Assembly: GCA_019120335.1 (NCBI GenBank)
Contig: DWVH01000011.1
Location: 1-63,942, forward strand
From: Candidatus Enterococcus stercoripullorum
Lineage (GTDB): Bacteria; Bacillota; Bacilli; Lactobacillales; Enterococcaceae
Reading direction: 5' to 3'
Length of the DNA stretch: 63,942 nt
Below, piece after piece: positions 34,494 through 44,856 of this stretch. How positions within the stretch are numbered: position 1 is the first letter of the stretch; each line of letters opens with the position of its first letter. Below the pieces are notes generated by a model. That model saw only the letters and a list, made by a program, of their open reading frames with translations, did no database searches and was not told the origin of the DNA. Position numbers and translations under genes: made by a program.

Positions 34494-36221
34494 TTATTTT
34501 ACATATTCGTTGATTAATTCAACAACATCTTCCATAGTATCGCAGTCGTTTAACGCACGATCTGCTAATTCTTTCATCTTAGCAGTATCTAAGCGTTTCA
34601 TTAAGCTACGAGTCTTAAGAACTGAAGTCGCACTCATTGAGAACTCATCTAAGCCCATACCAACAAGTAATGGCACAGCAGTTTGGTCACCAGCCATTTC
34701 TCCACACATACCAGCCCATTTACCTTCTGCATGTGCTGCATCAATTACGTTCTTAATTAAACGTAAGATAGATGGGTTATATGGTTGATATAGATAAGAT
34801 ACACGTTCACTCATACGGTCAGCAGCCATTGAGTATTGAATTAAATCGTTGGTACCGATACTGAAGAAATCAACTTCTTTTGCAAATTTATCAGCTAAAA
34901 CAGCGGCAGCAGGAATTTCAATCATGATACCTACTTGGATAGCATCAGAAACTGCTACACCTTCCGCAACCAATTTGGCTTTTTCTTCTTCAAACATCTT
35001 CTTAGCGGCTCTGAATTCTTTAAGCGTTGCAACCATTGGGAACATAATACGTAAAGTACCATATACGCTTGCACGTAATAAAGCACGTAATTGTGTTCTA
35101 AACATTGCATCACCAAGTTCAGATAAGCTAATACGTAATGCACGGTAACCTAAGAATGGATTCATTTCATGTGGTAAATCAAGATATGGTAACTCTTTGT
35201 CCCCACCGATATCCATTGTACGAACAACAACAGGTTTACCATCCATACCTTCTAATACAGCTTTATAGGCTTCGAATTGATCTTCTTCTGATGGGAAGTC
35301 AGGTGAATCCATGTACAAGAATTCTGTACGGTATAAACCAACCGCTTCTGCCCCATTATTGTGAACCCCTGCTAAATCTTTTGGTGTACCAATATTAGCA
35401 GCTAATTCAAAATGTTGGCCATCTGCAGTAACTGTTTTTTCATTTTTTAGTTTTTCCCATTCTGCTTTTTGAGCGGCATAGTCTTCACCAGCTTTGATGA
35501 AAGCAGCTTGTTGTTCTTCAGTTGGATGTACAATCGCTTCACCAGTAATACCGTTTACAGCGATTAAATCACCAGCGTTTACTTTTGAAGTCACTGAATT
35601 TGTACCTACAATTGCAGGAATTTCTAAAGAACGGGCCATAATTGCAGAGTGAGATGTACGTCCACCAATATCAGTGATGAACGCTTTAACGAATTGACGG
35701 TCTAATTGTGCAGTATCACTTGGAGTCAAGTCATGTGCAACAACGACTACTTCTTCGTTAATCATTGCAGGGCTTGGAAGCACTACATTTAATAAGTGCG
35801 CTAATACACGTTTCGTCACGTCTTTAATATCGGCAGCACGTTCTTGCATGTATTTATTATCTTCCATACCTTCAAAAATAGAAATAAACATATCCGTCAC
35901 TTCTTTTAAGGCAGCCTCTGCATTTACTTTATTTGATTTGATTGCGTCTTTAATTTGACCAATCATTTCTGGGTCTGATAAAACCATCAAGTGAGCGTCA
36001 AATACAGCTGCTTCTTCTTCACCTAAAGTACTTGCTGCTTTTTCACGAATTTGTTCCAACTCAGCTTTTGATTGTGCTAAAGCATCGTCCAAGCGAGCAA
36101 ATTCTGCATCAATATCTTCAACATTAACTTTGGTAAATGATAAATCCGGCTCAACTAATAGGTAAGCCTTAGCTACAGCAACACCATCACTTGCGGCGAT
36201 TCCTTTTAGCATTTCAACCAT
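34494..36221 (-). CDS. ptsI: Phosphoenolpyruvate-protein phosphotransferase (PTS Enzyme I)
   Basis: Enzyme I takes phosphate from PEP and passes it to HPr, driving PTS sugar uptake. The 575-residue protein has the phospho-histidine in [18 protein letters not shown], the PEP-binding region with [12 protein letters not shown] and [17 protein letters not shown], and the C-terminal GMCGEMAGD with the catalytic cysteine. The start ATG overlaps the ptsH stop (TAATG). Complete and typical. Confidence 0.97.
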   Translation of the reverse strand: MVEMLKGIAASDGVAVAKAYLLVEPDLSFTKVNVEDIDAEFARLDDALAQSKAELEQIREKAASTLGEEEAAVFDAHLMVLSDPEMIGQIKDAIKSNKVNAEAALKEVTDMFISIFEGMEDNKYMQERAADIKDVTKRVLAHLLNVVLPSPAMINEEVVVVAHDLTPSDTAQLDRQFVKAFITDIGGRTSHSAIMARSLEIPAIVGTNSVTSKVNAGDLIAVNGITGEAIVHPTEEQQAAFIKAGEDYAAQKAEWEKLKNEKTVTADGQHFELAANIGTPKDLAGVHNNGAEAVGLYRTEFLYMDSPDFPSEEDQFEAYKAVLEGMDGKPVVVRTMDIGGDKELPYLDLPHEMNPFLGYRALRISLSELGDAMFRTQLRALLRASVYGTLRIMFPMVATLKEFRAAKKMFEEEKAKLVAEGVAVSDAIQVGIMIEIPAAAVLADKFAKEVDFFSIGTNDLIQYSMAADRMSERVSYLYQPYNPSILRLIKNVIDAAHAEGKWAGMCGEMAGDQTAVPLLVGMGLDEFSMSATSVLKTRSLMKRLDTAKMKELADRALNDCDTMEDVVELINEYVK

Positions 36222-36487
36222 TAGTTAGACAAACCTTCTTTAACCATTGTTTCTGTAATAGCTGCGATTGCTTCTTTTTCGTCAGCACCTTCAGCAGAAA
36301 TAGTAACATCAGCACCTTGGCCAACACCTAAAGACATAACGCCCATGATTGATTTAAGGTTTACAGATTTACCTTTGTATTCTAAGTTGATATCTGAAGC
36401 GAATTTGCTTGCAGTTTGTACTAATAATGTTGCAGGACGAGCGTGAATTCCTGTGTCAGCAACTACGTTAAATGATTTTTTTTCCAT
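36221..36487 (-). CDS. ptsH: Phosphocarrier protein HPr
   Basis: HPr is the 88-residue phosphocarrier of the PTS. The phosphorylated His-15 is in [13 protein letters not shown], and the regulatory Ser-46 is in [15 protein letters not shown], where HPr kinase acts in carbon catabolite repression with CcpA. The ribosome site GGAGATCGATTCAT lies before the ATG. It is the first gene of ptsHI, with its own promoter at 36585-36613. Confidence 0.97.
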   Translation of the reverse strand: MEKKSFNVVADTGIHARPATLLVQTASKFASDINLEYKGKSVNLKSIMGVMSLGVGQGADVTISAEGADEKEAIAAITETMVKEGLSN

Positions 36488-36584
36488 ATGAATCGATCTC
36501 CTTTATTGAAAGAAATATTATTGTTAGGGTTTTCTTTTTTATCAGCAAATAAATATTGCTTTACGTAACACCCTTTCCTTGATT

Positions 36585-36613
36585 AGATTACCATTTTTTT
36601 TGCATTTAGACAA
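36585..36613 (-). promoter_or_regulatory. Promoter of ptsHI
   Basis: Minus-strand -35 TTGTCT (36608-36613) and -10 TAATCT (36585-36590) with a 17-base spacer, about 100 bases before the ptsH ATG. I do not see a clear cre site in the leader. Confidence 0.65.
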
Positions 36614-36653
36614 CCGTTTTTGAACAATTTATTCAGAATGTGTGATGATTCAT

Positions 36654-36839
36654 TTATTTTTTTATTCTGTATATGATACGTCCATTTAGTCCTGCTTCAC
36701 CGATGACCTCATTTCGGTTTGGCAATTTTAGCCAAGCCTCTCTAAAGTTGAAATACTCAGCTTGTTCCACTACTAATTCTTGAATTGTACCATCTAGTAG
36801 TTGCTTCAATAGTGCCGCAAACTCTTCTACTGTTTTCAT
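36654..36839 (-). CDS. Small hypothetical protein (61 residues)
   Basis: I do not recognise this protein. It starts MKTVEEFAALLKQLLDGTIQ and ends in LNGRIIYRIKK. It is amphipathic and likely cytosolic, with a predicted helix (residues 3-15) and then strands. A full ribosome site AAGGAGGTG lies before it, though about 12 bases from the ATG, which is slightly long. It sits upstream of ptsH on the same strand, with 166 bases between, in which the ptsHI promoter lies; so it is probably an independent unit. The strong ribosome site and a normal composition support a real gene. Confidence 0.6.
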   Translation of the reverse strand: MKTVEEFAALLKQLLDGTIQELVVEQAEYFNFREAWLKLPNRNEVIGEAGLNGRIIYRIKK

Positions 36840-36968
36840 GAAACTTTCACACCTCCTTACATGTCGATGTTATATTTATCTTGTTTACGATATATTCATC
36901 ACCATTTTTATTATACCGACTTTAAAAAAATTGAAAAGAACGAAAAAATATCTTTGAGAGCATGTTTC

Positions 36969-36996
36969 TTGCTTAATCAAGAAAAAAACGTATAAT
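36969..36996 (+). promoter_or_regulatory. Promoter of clpE
   Basis: -35 TTGCTT (36969-36974) and -10 TATAAT (36991-36996), spacer 16. The expected start lies at the edge of the CtsR box. Confidence 0.7.
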
Positions 36997-37005
36997 AAAA
37001 TCATA

Positions 37006-37023
37006 AGGTCAATATTGGTCAAA
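37006..37023 (+). promoter_or_regulatory. CtsR operator of clpE
   Basis: AGGTCAATATTGGTCAAA is a close match to the CtsR heptad repeat (A/GGTCAAA NAN A/GGTCAAA), just downstream of the -10. CtsR represses clp genes until heat or protein damage inactivates it. Confidence 0.85.
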
Positions 37024-37066
37024 CAATAGATGGCTGAATAGATATTTTTAGTAAAGGATGATGTCC

Positions 37067-39256
37067 ATGAATTGCCAAAACTGTGGTAAAAACGAAGCAA
37101 CCATCCACCTATATACAAGTGTCAATGGTCAAAAAAGACAGTTTGATTTATGTCAAAATTGCTATCAAAAGCTGAAAGCCAATCAAGGCAACATGAATCA
37201 AACCATGTATCAAGATCCATTTGGCTTTAGTAATTTTGATGATTTATTAAGTCAATTTTCAAGACAAATACAACAAAATCCTCAAAATCAACAAGTCCCA
37301 CCTACTCAAAATGGTTTTATGGGTGGTCAACCTCCACATCAAGGACAAAACGGCGGAAATGGCTTGCTTGATCAATTTGGTGTAAATATTACCCAACAAG
37401 CACGTGATGGAAAAATTGATCCAGTCATTGGTCGTGATCAAGAAATTAATCGTGTCATTGAAATTTTAAATCGCCGAAATAAAAATAATCCAGTACTTAT
37501 TGGTGAACCAGGTGTTGGTAAAACCGCTGTTGTTGAAGGATTAGCCTTAAAAATTGTTGCTGAAGAAGTACCACAAAAATTACAAGGAAAAGAAGTTATT
37601 CGCTTAGACGTAGCCTCTTTAGTTCAAGGTACAGGCATTCGTGGTCAATTTGAAGAACGCATGCAACAATTGATTCAAGAAGTTACGAATGCCGATAATA
37701 TTATTCTTTTCATTGATGAAGTACATGAAATTGTCGGTGCGGGTTCAGCTGGTGAAGGTGCATTAGACGCAGGTAATATATTAAAACCTTCTCTTGCGCG
37801 TGGTGAATTACAGTTAATTGGTGCAACTACATTAAATGAGTACCGTATGATTGAAAAAGACCCCGCCCTTGAGCGTCGTATGCAACCAGTCCAAGTTGAT
37901 GAACCAAGTGTTGAAGAAACGATTACTATCTTAAAAGGGATTCAAAAACGCTACGAAGATTATCATCATGTGAAATACACAGATGAAGCAATTAAACAAG
38001 CAGCTATTCTTTCTAACCGTTATATTCAAGATCGCTTCCTACCAGATAAAGCAATTGATTTACTCGACGAAGCTGGATCTAAAAAGAATTTAACCATTGC
38101 TTTTGTCGATCCTAAGTCAATTGAAAAGAAATTAGACTATGCGCAACAACAAAAACGGGAAGCCTCTCAAGAAGAAGACTTTGAAAAAGCTGCTTATTAC
38201 CGCGATCAAATCACAAAACTTGAAAAATTGATGAAAACACAAGTAGAGGATGAAGAAATGCCTTTTGTTACTGAAAAGGACATGGAAAAAATCGTGGAAG
38301 AAAAAACAGGTATTCCAGTTGGTGATTTGAAAGAAAAGGAACAAACCCAATTGAAAAATCTTGCTGATGACCTAAATAAACGAGTCATTGGTCAACAAGA
38401 AGCCGTAGAAAAAGTAAGTAAAGCTATTCGTCGTAATCGTATCGGCTTAGGTAAAGTCAATCGTCCAATCGGCTCATTCCTATTTGTTGGGCCAACTGGT
38501 GTCGGTAAAACTGAATTAGCCAAACAATTAGCCTATGAATTATTTGGTTCAACCGATGCGATGATTCGTTTTGATATGTCTGAATATATGGAAAAACACA
38601 GCGTTTCTAAATTAATTGGTTCCCCACCAGGATATGTTGGCTATGAAGAAGCAGGCCAATTAACTGAAAAAGTGCGTCGTAATCCATATAGCTTGATTTT
38701 ATTAGACGAAATTGAAAAAGCACATCCTGATGTCTTGCACATGTTCCTACAAATTCTAGATGATGGTCGTCTTACAGATGCCAAAGGACGTACAGTCAGC
38801 TTTAAAGATACGATTATCATTATGACAAGCAATGCAGGTGCTGGTAAGATTGAAGCAAGTGTTGGTTTTGGTGCAGCTATCGAGGGCCGTACAAAATCAG
38901 TTCTTGGTCAATTGAACCAATTCTTCACACCTGAATTTCTTAACCGTTTTGATGGCATTGTTGAATTCAAAGCTTTATCAAAAGAAAATCTATTATTGAT
39001 TCTTGATTTAATGCTATCAGAAGTCAATGACCAATTGGCACGTCAAGAAATTCATGTTGATGTTGATGATACAGTGAAGGAAAAATTAGTAGAACTTGGC
39101 TATAACCCAGCCATGGGAGCTCGTCCATTACGCCGCGTCATTCAAGACAAAATTGAAGACCAAGTAGCTGAATGCTATCTTGATGCACCTGATGTTAAAA
39201 ACATGCAAGCTGTCCTGGATGAGAATGGCGAAATCATCGTAAGAGCAGCAGAATAA
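37067..39256 (+). CDS. clpE: ATP-dependent Clp protease ATP-binding subunit ClpE
   Basis: ClpE is a two-domain AAA+ unfoldase that feeds damaged proteins to ClpP. The 729-residue protein starts with a zinc finger (CQNCGKNEA and CQNC), then a Gln/Asn-rich linker. The first AAA domain has Walker [14 protein letters not shown]; a UVR-like coiled segment follows ([14 protein letters not shown]); the second AAA domain has [13 protein letters not shown]. The zinc finger and UVR region distinguish ClpE from ClpC. I placed the start at ATG 37067, with AAAGG nine bases upstream; two upstream Met codons touch the site. It is under CtsR control. Confidence 0.95.
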   Translation: MNCQNCGKNEATIHLYTSVNGQKRQFDLCQNCYQKLKANQGNMNQTMYQDPFGFSNFDDLLSQFSRQIQQNPQNQQVPPTQNGFMGGQPPHQGQNGGNGLLDQFGVNITQQARDGKIDPVIGRDQEINRVIEILNRRNKNNPVLIGEPGVGKTAVVEGLALKIVAEEVPQKLQGKEVIRLDVASLVQGTGIRGQFEERMQQLIQEVTNADNIILFIDEVHEIVGAGSAGEGALDAGNILKPSLARGELQLIGATTLNEYRMIEKDPALERRMQPVQVDEPSVEETITILKGIQKRYEDYHHVKYTDEAIKQAAILSNRYIQDRFLPDKAIDLLDEAGSKKNLTIAFVDPKSIEKKLDYAQQQKREASQEEDFEKAAYYRDQITKLEKLMKTQVEDEEMPFVTEKDMEKIVEEKTGIPVGDLKEKEQTQLKNLADDLNKRVIGQQEAVEKVSKAIRRNRIGLGKVNRPIGSFLFVGPTGVGKTELAKQLAYELFGSTDAMIRFDMSEYMEKHSVSKLIGSPPGYVGYEEAGQLTEKVRRNPYSLILLDEIEKAHPDVLHMFLQILDDGRLTDAKGRTVSFKDTIIIMTSNAGAGKIEASVGFGAAIEGRTKSVLGQLNQFFTPEFLNRFDGIVEFKALSKENLLLILDLMLSEVNDQLARQEIHVDVDDTVKEKLVELGYNPAMGARPLRRVIQDKIEDQVAECYLDAPDVKNMQAVLDENGEIIVRAAE

Positions 39257-39262
39257 ATGATA

Positions 39263-39303
39263 GCAGCTATCAATAGTTATTCTATTTGGTAGCTGTTTTT
39301 TTG
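39263..39303 (+). terminator. Terminator of clpE
   Basis: CAGCTATCAA pairs with TTGGTAGCTG, followed by TTTTTTTG. It begins a few bases after the clpE stop. The gap to 39474 contains a TATAAT at 39435-39440, a likely -10 for the next gene. Confidence 0.8.
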
Positions 39304-39474
39304 TATTTATTATTTAAAACAAATGTTATAAACAAAAGTATAAATATTTCATGAAGTATTCCATAGTATTTTCATAGGTGTAAAATATTTTTGAATTTAT
39401 GTTTTTACTAGTTTAATTTTACACAAAATTCATATATAATGAACGTAGGGAAAAGCAAATCAGAGGTGAGTACC

Positions 39475-39777
39475 ATGAAACTTATCAATGTCACAAACAG
39501 TCATTCAAGGTTGGTAATGAGTCAATTAGAAAGTACTGATGCTGAGCTAGTAAAAGTTTACACAGCCGGTGATACTCTAGTGATTTACACGCTTGCTCCA
39601 AGCCACGTTGAAATTTTACTTTATAACAATAAACGTAAAATCCGACACAGCGAAATTGAAGAAATCCGCAATTATTTTATCCAAAAATTACCCGCAAATA
39701 GTTTTAACGAAAATGAAATCAAAGTTTTGGATTCAGAAGGATTAATCGAAATTTCTATCCCTAAAAAAGCATCTTAA
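39475..39777 (+). CDS. DUF1827 family protein
   Basis: A 100-residue cytosolic protein starting MKLINVTNSHSRLVMSQLES and ending SIPKKAS. It matches the DUF1827 family of Lactobacillales, whose function is unknown. The ATG at 39475 has AGAGGTGAG upstream with good spacing; the frame extends 12 codons further up, but only across the promoter. A TATAAT lies 35 bases before it. It is followed by a terminator shared with prfC. Present next to clpE, but no shared role is known. Confidence 0.8.
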   Translation: MKLINVTNSHSRLVMSQLESTDAELVKVYTAGDTLVIYTLAPSHVEILLYNNKRKIRHSEIEEIRNYFIQKLPANSFNENEIKVLDSEGLIEISIPKKAS

Positions 39778-39792
39778 TTTAGACTCATTTAC

Positions 39793-39832
39793 CAAAAAGA
39801 GCCGCCTAAATCCCGGGCGACTCTTTTTTATT
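39793..39832. terminator. Bidirectional terminator between DUF1827 and prfC
   Basis: AAAGAGCCGCC pairs with GGGCGACTCTTT, with a T-run on the plus side and A-run on the other, so it can serve both converging genes. Confidence 0.85.
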
Positions 39833-41413
39833 TTATAATAGACTTTTTAACTCAACATTTGGATATTTATCCGCAAACCAACGCATCGCAAACTCATTTT
39901 CAAACAAGAATAATGGTTGATCAAAACGGTCTTTAGCCAAGATATTCCGACTAGAACTCATCTTTTCATCTAAATCTTCTGGCTTAATCCAACGTGCAAT
40001 TTTATTGCCCATTGGTGTCATAACTACTTCAGCATTATATTCATTTTTCATCCGATATTGGAAGACTTCAAATTGTAGTTGACCGACTGCCCCGATAATA
40101 TATTCATCAGTGAGGTAAGTTTTGTATAATTGGATGGCCCCTTCTTGTACTAACTGATAAATACCTTTATGGAAAGATTTTTGCTTCATAACATTTTTAG
40201 CAGTTACACGCATAAAGATTTCTGGCGTAAAGGATGGTAATTCTTCAAACTGTACTTTCAACTTACCTTCTGTGAGGGTATCCCCAATTTGGTAATTTCC
40301 AGTATCATATACCCCAATAATATCGCCGGCCACCGCTTCTTCAATATTTTCGCGCGTATCAGCCATAAATTGGGTGACATTACTTAGTTTCATCTTTTTG
40401 CCTGTACGTTGTAAAGTGACATCCATTCCACGTTCAAAAGTCCCAGAACAAATCCTTACAAAAGCAATTCGATCGCGATGGGCTGGATTCATATTGGCTT
40501 GAATCTTAAAGACAAAACCTGAAAATTCTTCCGTCATAGGATCCAATAACTCACCCTCAACTGTCTTATGTGCATGAGGCGCTGGCGCAAACTGTAAGAA
40601 TGTTTCTAAAAATGTTTGTACGCCAAAGTTTGTTAAAGCAGAGCCGAAGAATACCGGCGTTTGATCCCCACGAGCAATCTTTTCTTCATCAAAGGCATCC
40701 CCTGCTTCTTTTAACAATTCCACTTCTTCTAGCACTTGTTGGTAAATACTGTTTTGAGTCAATTTATGATTAGCATCAATTTCCCCATTTTCATCAAGCG
40801 GGACAAAACGTTCATTATCATAGCTTTCTGGACGATATAATTCTACTCGATGATTAAAACGGTCATATAACCCTTCCAAGCCTTTTCCCATCCCGATTGG
40901 CCAATTCATTGGATAAGATTCGATATTTAGCAATTCTTCCAGTTCTTCTAATAAATCTAATGGTTCACGGCCATCACGATCTAGCTTATTGATAAAAGTA
41001 AAAATTGGAATCCCACGTTTTTTAACAACTTGGAATAGTTTTTTAGTTTGTGCTTCGATCCCCTTCGCACTATCAATAACCATGACTGCACTATCCACAG
41101 CCATTAATGTTCGATAAGTATCTTCAGAAAAATCTTCGTGTCCAGGTGTATCCAAAATATTAACACGTTTACCATCATAATCAAACTGCATGACTGAACT
41201 AGTTACTGAAATCCCACGTTGTTTCTCAATTTCCATCCAGTCAGATTTTGCAAAGTTCCCAGTCTTTTTCCCTTTAACCGTACCTGCTTGACGAATTGCG
41301 CCACCAAAAAGTAAAAGCTGCTCGGTGATAGTTGTTTTACCAGCATCCGGGTGAGAAATAATCGCAAAAGTACGGCGGCTGTTCATTTGTTCCTTTTGTT
41401 TTGGATTATGCAT
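39833..41413 (-). CDS. prfC: Peptide chain release factor 3
   Basis: RF3 is the GTPase that recycles RF1 and RF2 after termination. The roughly 526-residue protein has the G1 loop [16 protein letters not shown]2 in [13 protein letters not shown]3 in [12 protein letters not shown] and G4 FINKLDRD. The C-terminal EF-G-like domains end in [15 protein letters not shown]. The start is a little uncertain: ATG 41413 ([10 protein letters not shown]) is best placed, and another ATG lies ten codons later behind an AAAGGA. Monocistronic. Confidence 0.95.
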   Translation of the reverse strand: MHNPKQKEQMNSRRTFAIISHPDAGKTTITEQLLLFGGAIRQAGTVKGKKTGNFAKSDWMEIEKQRGISVTSSVMQFDYDGKRVNILDTPGHEDFSEDTYRTLMAVDSAVMVIDSAKGIEAQTKKLFQVVKKRGIPIFTFINKLDRDGREPLDLLEELEELLNIESYPMNWPIGMGKGLEGLYDRFNHRVELYRPESYDNERFVPLDENGEIDANHKLTQNSIYQQVLEEVELLKEAGDAFDEEKIARGDQTPVFFGSALTNFGVQTFLETFLQFAPAPHAHKTVEGELLDPMTEEFSGFVFKIQANMNPAHRDRIAFVRICSGTFERGMDVTLQRTGKKMKLSNVTQFMADTRENIEEAVAGDIIGVYDTGNYQIGDTLTEGKLKVQFEELPSFTPEIFMRVTAKNVMKQKSFHKGIYQLVQEGAIQLYKTYLTDEYIIGAVGQLQFEVFQYRMKNEYNAEVVMTPMGNKIARWIKPEDLDEKMSSSRNILAKDRFDQPLFLFENEFAMRWFADKYPNVELKSLL

Positions 41414-41476
41414 CTTTGTCTTCGTTCCTTTCAAATAAATCTACATACCTTGCTATTTTAGCATAGCTTTAGACAA

Positions 41477-41516
41477 ACAAAAAGAGAAACCACACAAAAT
41501 TGCATGATTTCTCAAA
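41477..41516 (-). terminator. Terminator of the CNNM/CorC-type gene
   Basis: GAGAAATCATGCA pairs imperfectly with TGTGGTTTCTC on the minus strand, followed by TTTTTGT, right after the gene's stop. Confidence 0.65.
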
Positions 41517-41520
41517 ATGA

Positions 41521-42891
41521 TTAACGTCTTGGTTCATCTTCTTCAAATTCTTTGCGGAATACGCGACGTTCTTCTTCTGGCTCGACTGATTTTTCTTCAT
41601 GGAAGATGGCCCGTAATTTTAATAAACGTGTGCCTTCCATCTCTTCAGCTACCAAAGTCACATTATCAACGTCAAAGGATAACTGCTCTCCTTGATCAGG
41701 AATCGTACCTAACGCTGTAATTAAATAGCCAGCCATTGTATCCACATCAGACATGTGCAAATCTGTTTCAAAAAGTTCATTAAACTCTTCAATAAGCATA
41801 CGTCCTTGAATAATATATTCGTTATCATTTACTTTTTCATATAGGGTTTCGACTTCATCAGATTCATCATCTATTTCACCAACGATTTCTTCTAATAAAT
41901 CTTCTAATGTGACAATACCAACCACACCACCATATTCATCAAGTAAAATAGACATTTGATTTTGGGTCTTCTTCAATTCATAAAGCAAGTCATCAATGAA
42001 AATGGTTTCCGGTACAAATAAAGGCTCCTGCAATAGCTTTTTAAGATTTAAATTTTCAAATCCTAACTTAAAGGCACCTTTTAATAAGTTTTTTGTATGT
42101 AAGATTCCGATAATTTTATCTTTATCATCATCATAAACCGGAATTCTTGAAAAGTTTTCAGATAATATCTCACTCACAATTTCATCGATTGGACGGTTAA
42201 TATCCACCATAAAGGCATCGGTCCGTGGAACCATGACTTCACGAGCCACTTTTGTATCAAGCGAGAATACCCCTTGTACCATTTCTAACTCGTCATCTTC
42301 TAAGACACCTTCATTTTCTAACATATAACGCATTTCATCACGCGTCATCTTAGAATCTTCATCATCAAATTCCATAGGTGTAAGTTTAGCTAAAAGTGAA
42401 GTTGAAGCAGAAAGCAACCACACAAAAGGTTTAGCGACAATTCCTAACAAACGGATTGTACCAGAAGTTAAGTTGGCTACTTCTTCAGACTTATTCATCG
42501 CAATTCGTTTTGGATATAACTCACCGAAAACGATAGAGACAAAAGTTAATATCGCTAATACAATCACACTAGCAATATTTTTAGCTGCTGCACCACCACC
42601 TAATAAAGGTGCTAAACGATTGGCTAAATTATCTGCCAAAGAAGCCCCTGACAAGATGTTAACCAAAGTGATACCTACTTGAATTATTGATAAAAAATTC
42701 GTAGGTTCAGCAATAATTTTTAATAATTTTTTTGCTTTGACATCACCTTCATCAGCTTTTTGCTCAAGACGATTACGGTTAACTGAAACCACAGCAATCT
42801 CTGAAGCTGCCAAAAAGGCATTAATTAATGTTAAAACAACTAATAGTAAAATTTGCGCTAAAAGCGACTGACTCTCGGGGTCAGCATTCAT
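41521..42891 (-). CDS. CNNM-type membrane protein with CBS domains (hemolysin C/CorC family)
   Basis: A 456-residue protein. The N-terminal DUF21 (CNNM) domain has about four membrane helices, with LINAFLAASEIAVVSVNRNRLEQ at its start. Two CBS domains follow (REVMVPRTDAFMVDINRPI and later FVPETIFIDDLLYEL), and a C-terminal CorC_HlyC domain completes the layout. Members move or sense Mg2+ and have been linked to cobalt/magnesium efflux; the old 'hemolysin' name is not informative. The last ten residues are very acidic or basic. It follows the AI-2E permease gene on the same strand, with a terminator between. Confidence 0.88.
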   Translation of the reverse strand: MNADPESQSLLAQILLLVVLTLINAFLAASEIAVVSVNRNRLEQKADEGDVKAKKLLKIIAEPTNFLSIIQVGITLVNILSGASLADNLANRLAPLLGGGAAAKNIASVIVLAILTFVSIVFGELYPKRIAMNKSEEVANLTSGTIRLLGIVAKPFVWLLSASTSLLAKLTPMEFDDEDSKMTRDEMRYMLENEGVLEDDELEMVQGVFSLDTKVAREVMVPRTDAFMVDINRPIDEIVSEILSENFSRIPVYDDDKDKIIGILHTKNLLKGAFKLGFENLNLKKLLQEPLFVPETIFIDDLLYELKKTQNQMSILLDEYGGVVGIVTLEDLLEEIVGEIDDESDEVETLYEKVNDNEYIIQGRMLIEEFNELFETDLHMSDVDTMAGYLITALGTIPDQGEQLSFDVDNVTLVAEEMEGTRLLKLRAIFHEEKSVEPEEERRVFRKEFEEDEPRR

Positions 42892-42926
42892 AGTTTTATC
42901 GATCTCCTTAAAAATAATATAATATA

Positions 42927-42953
42927 GAAAAAAAGCGTGGAATAAACCACGCT
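42927..42953 (-). terminator. Terminator of the AI-2E family gene
   Basis: AGCGTGG pairs with CCACGCT on the minus strand, then a T-run. The 35 bases after it hold an AT-rich stretch and the AAGGAG ribosome site of the next gene. Confidence 0.75.
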
Positions 42954-43070
42954 AAAATCGTACCATAAATTTGCTGAATTTGCAATCTAAAAAAACAGAA
43001 TTTATCCAAATTACAAGTTTCATGTTATATTTTTATAAACTGATATATAAGCTATTCTTTTTTAGCACCT

Positions 43071-44150
43071 TTATTCTTTTAACATACGATAACCAAAAGC
43101 CAAAACTGTGCGGCCAATCGCATATAAAGGTACTCCTAAAAAGATACCCAATAAGCCTGCTAAATTGCCTGCGACTAATAAAATGATAATAATCGTTAAT
43201 GGATGGATAGATAAAGATTTTCCGATAACATTTGGATAAATGACGTTAGAATCAATTTGTTGGACAACTAATACTACACCACAGCAAATAATGGCTTGAA
43301 ATGGATTATTAAAAATAGTGACCACAATAGCTGGTAATAAACCTAAATAAGGACCTAAATATGGTACTAAATTCGTAATTCCAGCAATAACACCTAATAA
43401 AAAGGCATATTTAATACCAAAAATCATATAACCTAAAAAGGTAAATGTTCCGACAAAAAGACACTCAATCATCTGTCCGCTAATGTAATTGGCTAAGGTC
43501 TGATTCATTTCTTTTAATAGATTAGCCACTGACTCTTTGCGCTTCTCAGAAACAAAACGCAAAATATTTGGAACTGCACGATGACCATCTTTTAGCATAT
43601 AAAATAAGATAAATGGAACGGTAATAATCAACATCGCCGCAGAAGCAAGCGTTGAAAAGACAGAACTTAGACTAATTGCCACCCCACTCATAAACTTCTG
43701 AATAATCGTGCCATAGGATAGATTGAGTTTTGCGAGCTCTTGATTGATATCTAAATGTTTTAAAGCTTCATTTTTAGCTAGGCCTTTAATTGCCAACTCA
43801 ATTTGCTGAATAAAATCCGGAATATTTGCAGCTAATTGCGTTAATTGTTTGATTAAGTTTGGAATGACAGCCATCACGACCAAAGCGATAACACCAATCA
43901 ACAATAAGAAAACAAAAATAATTGCGAAAATCCGTTTTATTTTTAATTTTTCAGTTAAAAATTCTACTAGAGGATTTAGCATATAATACAGAAATCCTGA
44001 AATTAAGATTGGCGCAAATAAAGTTGAAAAAAATACGCCTAATGGTTTCAATAGGAAATCAACTCTGGTCAATACAAAAACAAATGTGGCTAATACTAAT
44101 AATTCAACTGACCAAAAAAATAGCTTGGATTTCCTTAATTTTTCAAACAT
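43071..44150 (-). CDS. AI-2E family transporter (PerM type)
   Basis: A 359-residue integral membrane protein with about seven to eight helices, of the AI-2E/PerM (DUF20) family. It has the YYMLNPLVEFL segment, the long amphipathic stretch with IPDFIQQIELAIKGLA and the characteristic end with NVIGKSLSIHPLTIIIILLVAG. Characterised members export AI-2 or Na+/H+ ions, but functions vary, so no substrate is claimed. An untranslated leader of unknown content precedes it. Confidence 0.88.
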   Translation of the reverse strand: MFEKLRKSKLFFWSVELLVLATFVFVLTRVDFLLKPLGVFFSTLFAPILISGFLYYMLNPLVEFLTEKLKIKRIFAIIFVFLLLIGVIALVVMAVIPNLIKQLTQLAANIPDFIQQIELAIKGLAKNEALKHLDINQELAKLNLSYGTIIQKFMSGVAISLSSVFSTLASAAMLIITVPFILFYMLKDGHRAVPNILRFVSEKRKESVANLLKEMNQTLANYISGQMIECLFVGTFTFLGYMIFGIKYAFLLGVIAGITNLVPYLGPYLGLLPAIVVTIFNNPFQAIICCGVVLVVQQIDSNVIYPNVIGKSLSIHPLTIIIILLVAGNLAGLLGIFLGVPLYAIGRTVLAFGYRMLKE

Positions 44151-44193
44151 AGTCTACCTCCGTTTTTTCAATATTATAACCTATTTTGATAGT

Positions 44194-44226
44194 AAAAAAA
44201 AGATGAGTAAAATAATTACCCATCTT
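44194..44226 (-). terminator. Terminator of the DUF402 gene
   Basis: AGATGGGTAA pairs with TTACTCATCT on the minus strand, then TTTTTTT. It overlaps the far end of the intergenic gap. Confidence 0.75.
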
Positions 44227-44232
44227 TTTTAA

Positions 44233-44766
44233 TCATTTTTGCGACAATTGCTTGTAGCGATTATACCAAATATCGACGTAGCTATCAGAGAAGGGACCTT
44301 TACCGTTATTAATCCAATCAACTAGGATTTTAACATTTTCTTTCAAGATAAAATCAATGTCTTGTGGATAGTGCATAATCCTGCTATGTAATTCATATTC
44401 ATCCACATCTAACAAACGTTTCTCTCCATCAGGAAAAACTTTAATATCCAAATCATAATCAATATACTTCAACGCTTCCTCATCTAAAAGGAAGGGAGAA
44501 GCTAAATTACAATAATATGACACTCCCTTTTCTCTAATCATTGCTATTATATTGAACCAATACTTCTTATGAAAATACACAATGGCTGGCTCTCTGGTTA
44601 CCCAACGCCGACCATCTGATTCAGTCACAAGGGTATGATCATTCACGCCGATAATTGAATGCTCACTGGTCTTCAATACCATTGTATCACGCCACGTTCG
44701 ATGCAATTTGCCGTCATGTTTGTAGCTTTGAATGCTGACAAACTCACCTTCTTTTGGTATTCGCAT
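44233..44766 (-). CDS. Nucleoside tri-/diphosphate phosphatase (DUF402, Ntdp type)
   Basis: A 177-residue protein starting [19 protein letters not shown]. It belongs to DUF402, whose Staphylococcus member Sa1684 and Streptomyces FomD hydrolyse nucleoside tri- or diphosphates. Conserved features include [14 protein letters not shown], the [17 protein letters not shown] segment, and the acidic [15 protein letters not shown] with metal-binding Asp residues. I place the start at ATG 44766, with GAAGGG five bases upstream; the frame extends further but with no ribosome site. It follows mutY after 90 bases. Confidence 0.9.
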   Translation of the reverse strand: MRIPKEGEFVSIQSYKHDGKLHRTWRDTMVLKTSEHSIIGVNDHTLVTESDGRRWVTREPAIVYFHKKYWFNIIAMIREKGVSYYCNLASPFLLDEEALKYIDYDLDIKVFPDGEKRLLDVDEYELHSRIMHYPQDIDFILKENVKILVDWINNGKGPFSDSYVDIWYNRYKQLSQK

Positions 44767-44856
44767 CTTAACCCTTCCCTCAGCAGCTTTTTGTGCATTT
44801 GTTCGGGTGTTATCCACCTACGTCAAAATCATTATAGCAATAATTTGCGTGAATGG

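Noticed and set aside
34510-35398. Plus-strand open frames opposite ptsI
   Set aside because: ptsI is a clear housekeeping gene; these frames show no motif or ribosome site and follow its antisense codon pattern.
41521-42891. Haemolysin call for the CNNM-type gene
   Set aside because: 'Hemolysin C' is a historical family name; the domains are DUF21, CBS and CorC, which do not show haemolytic function.
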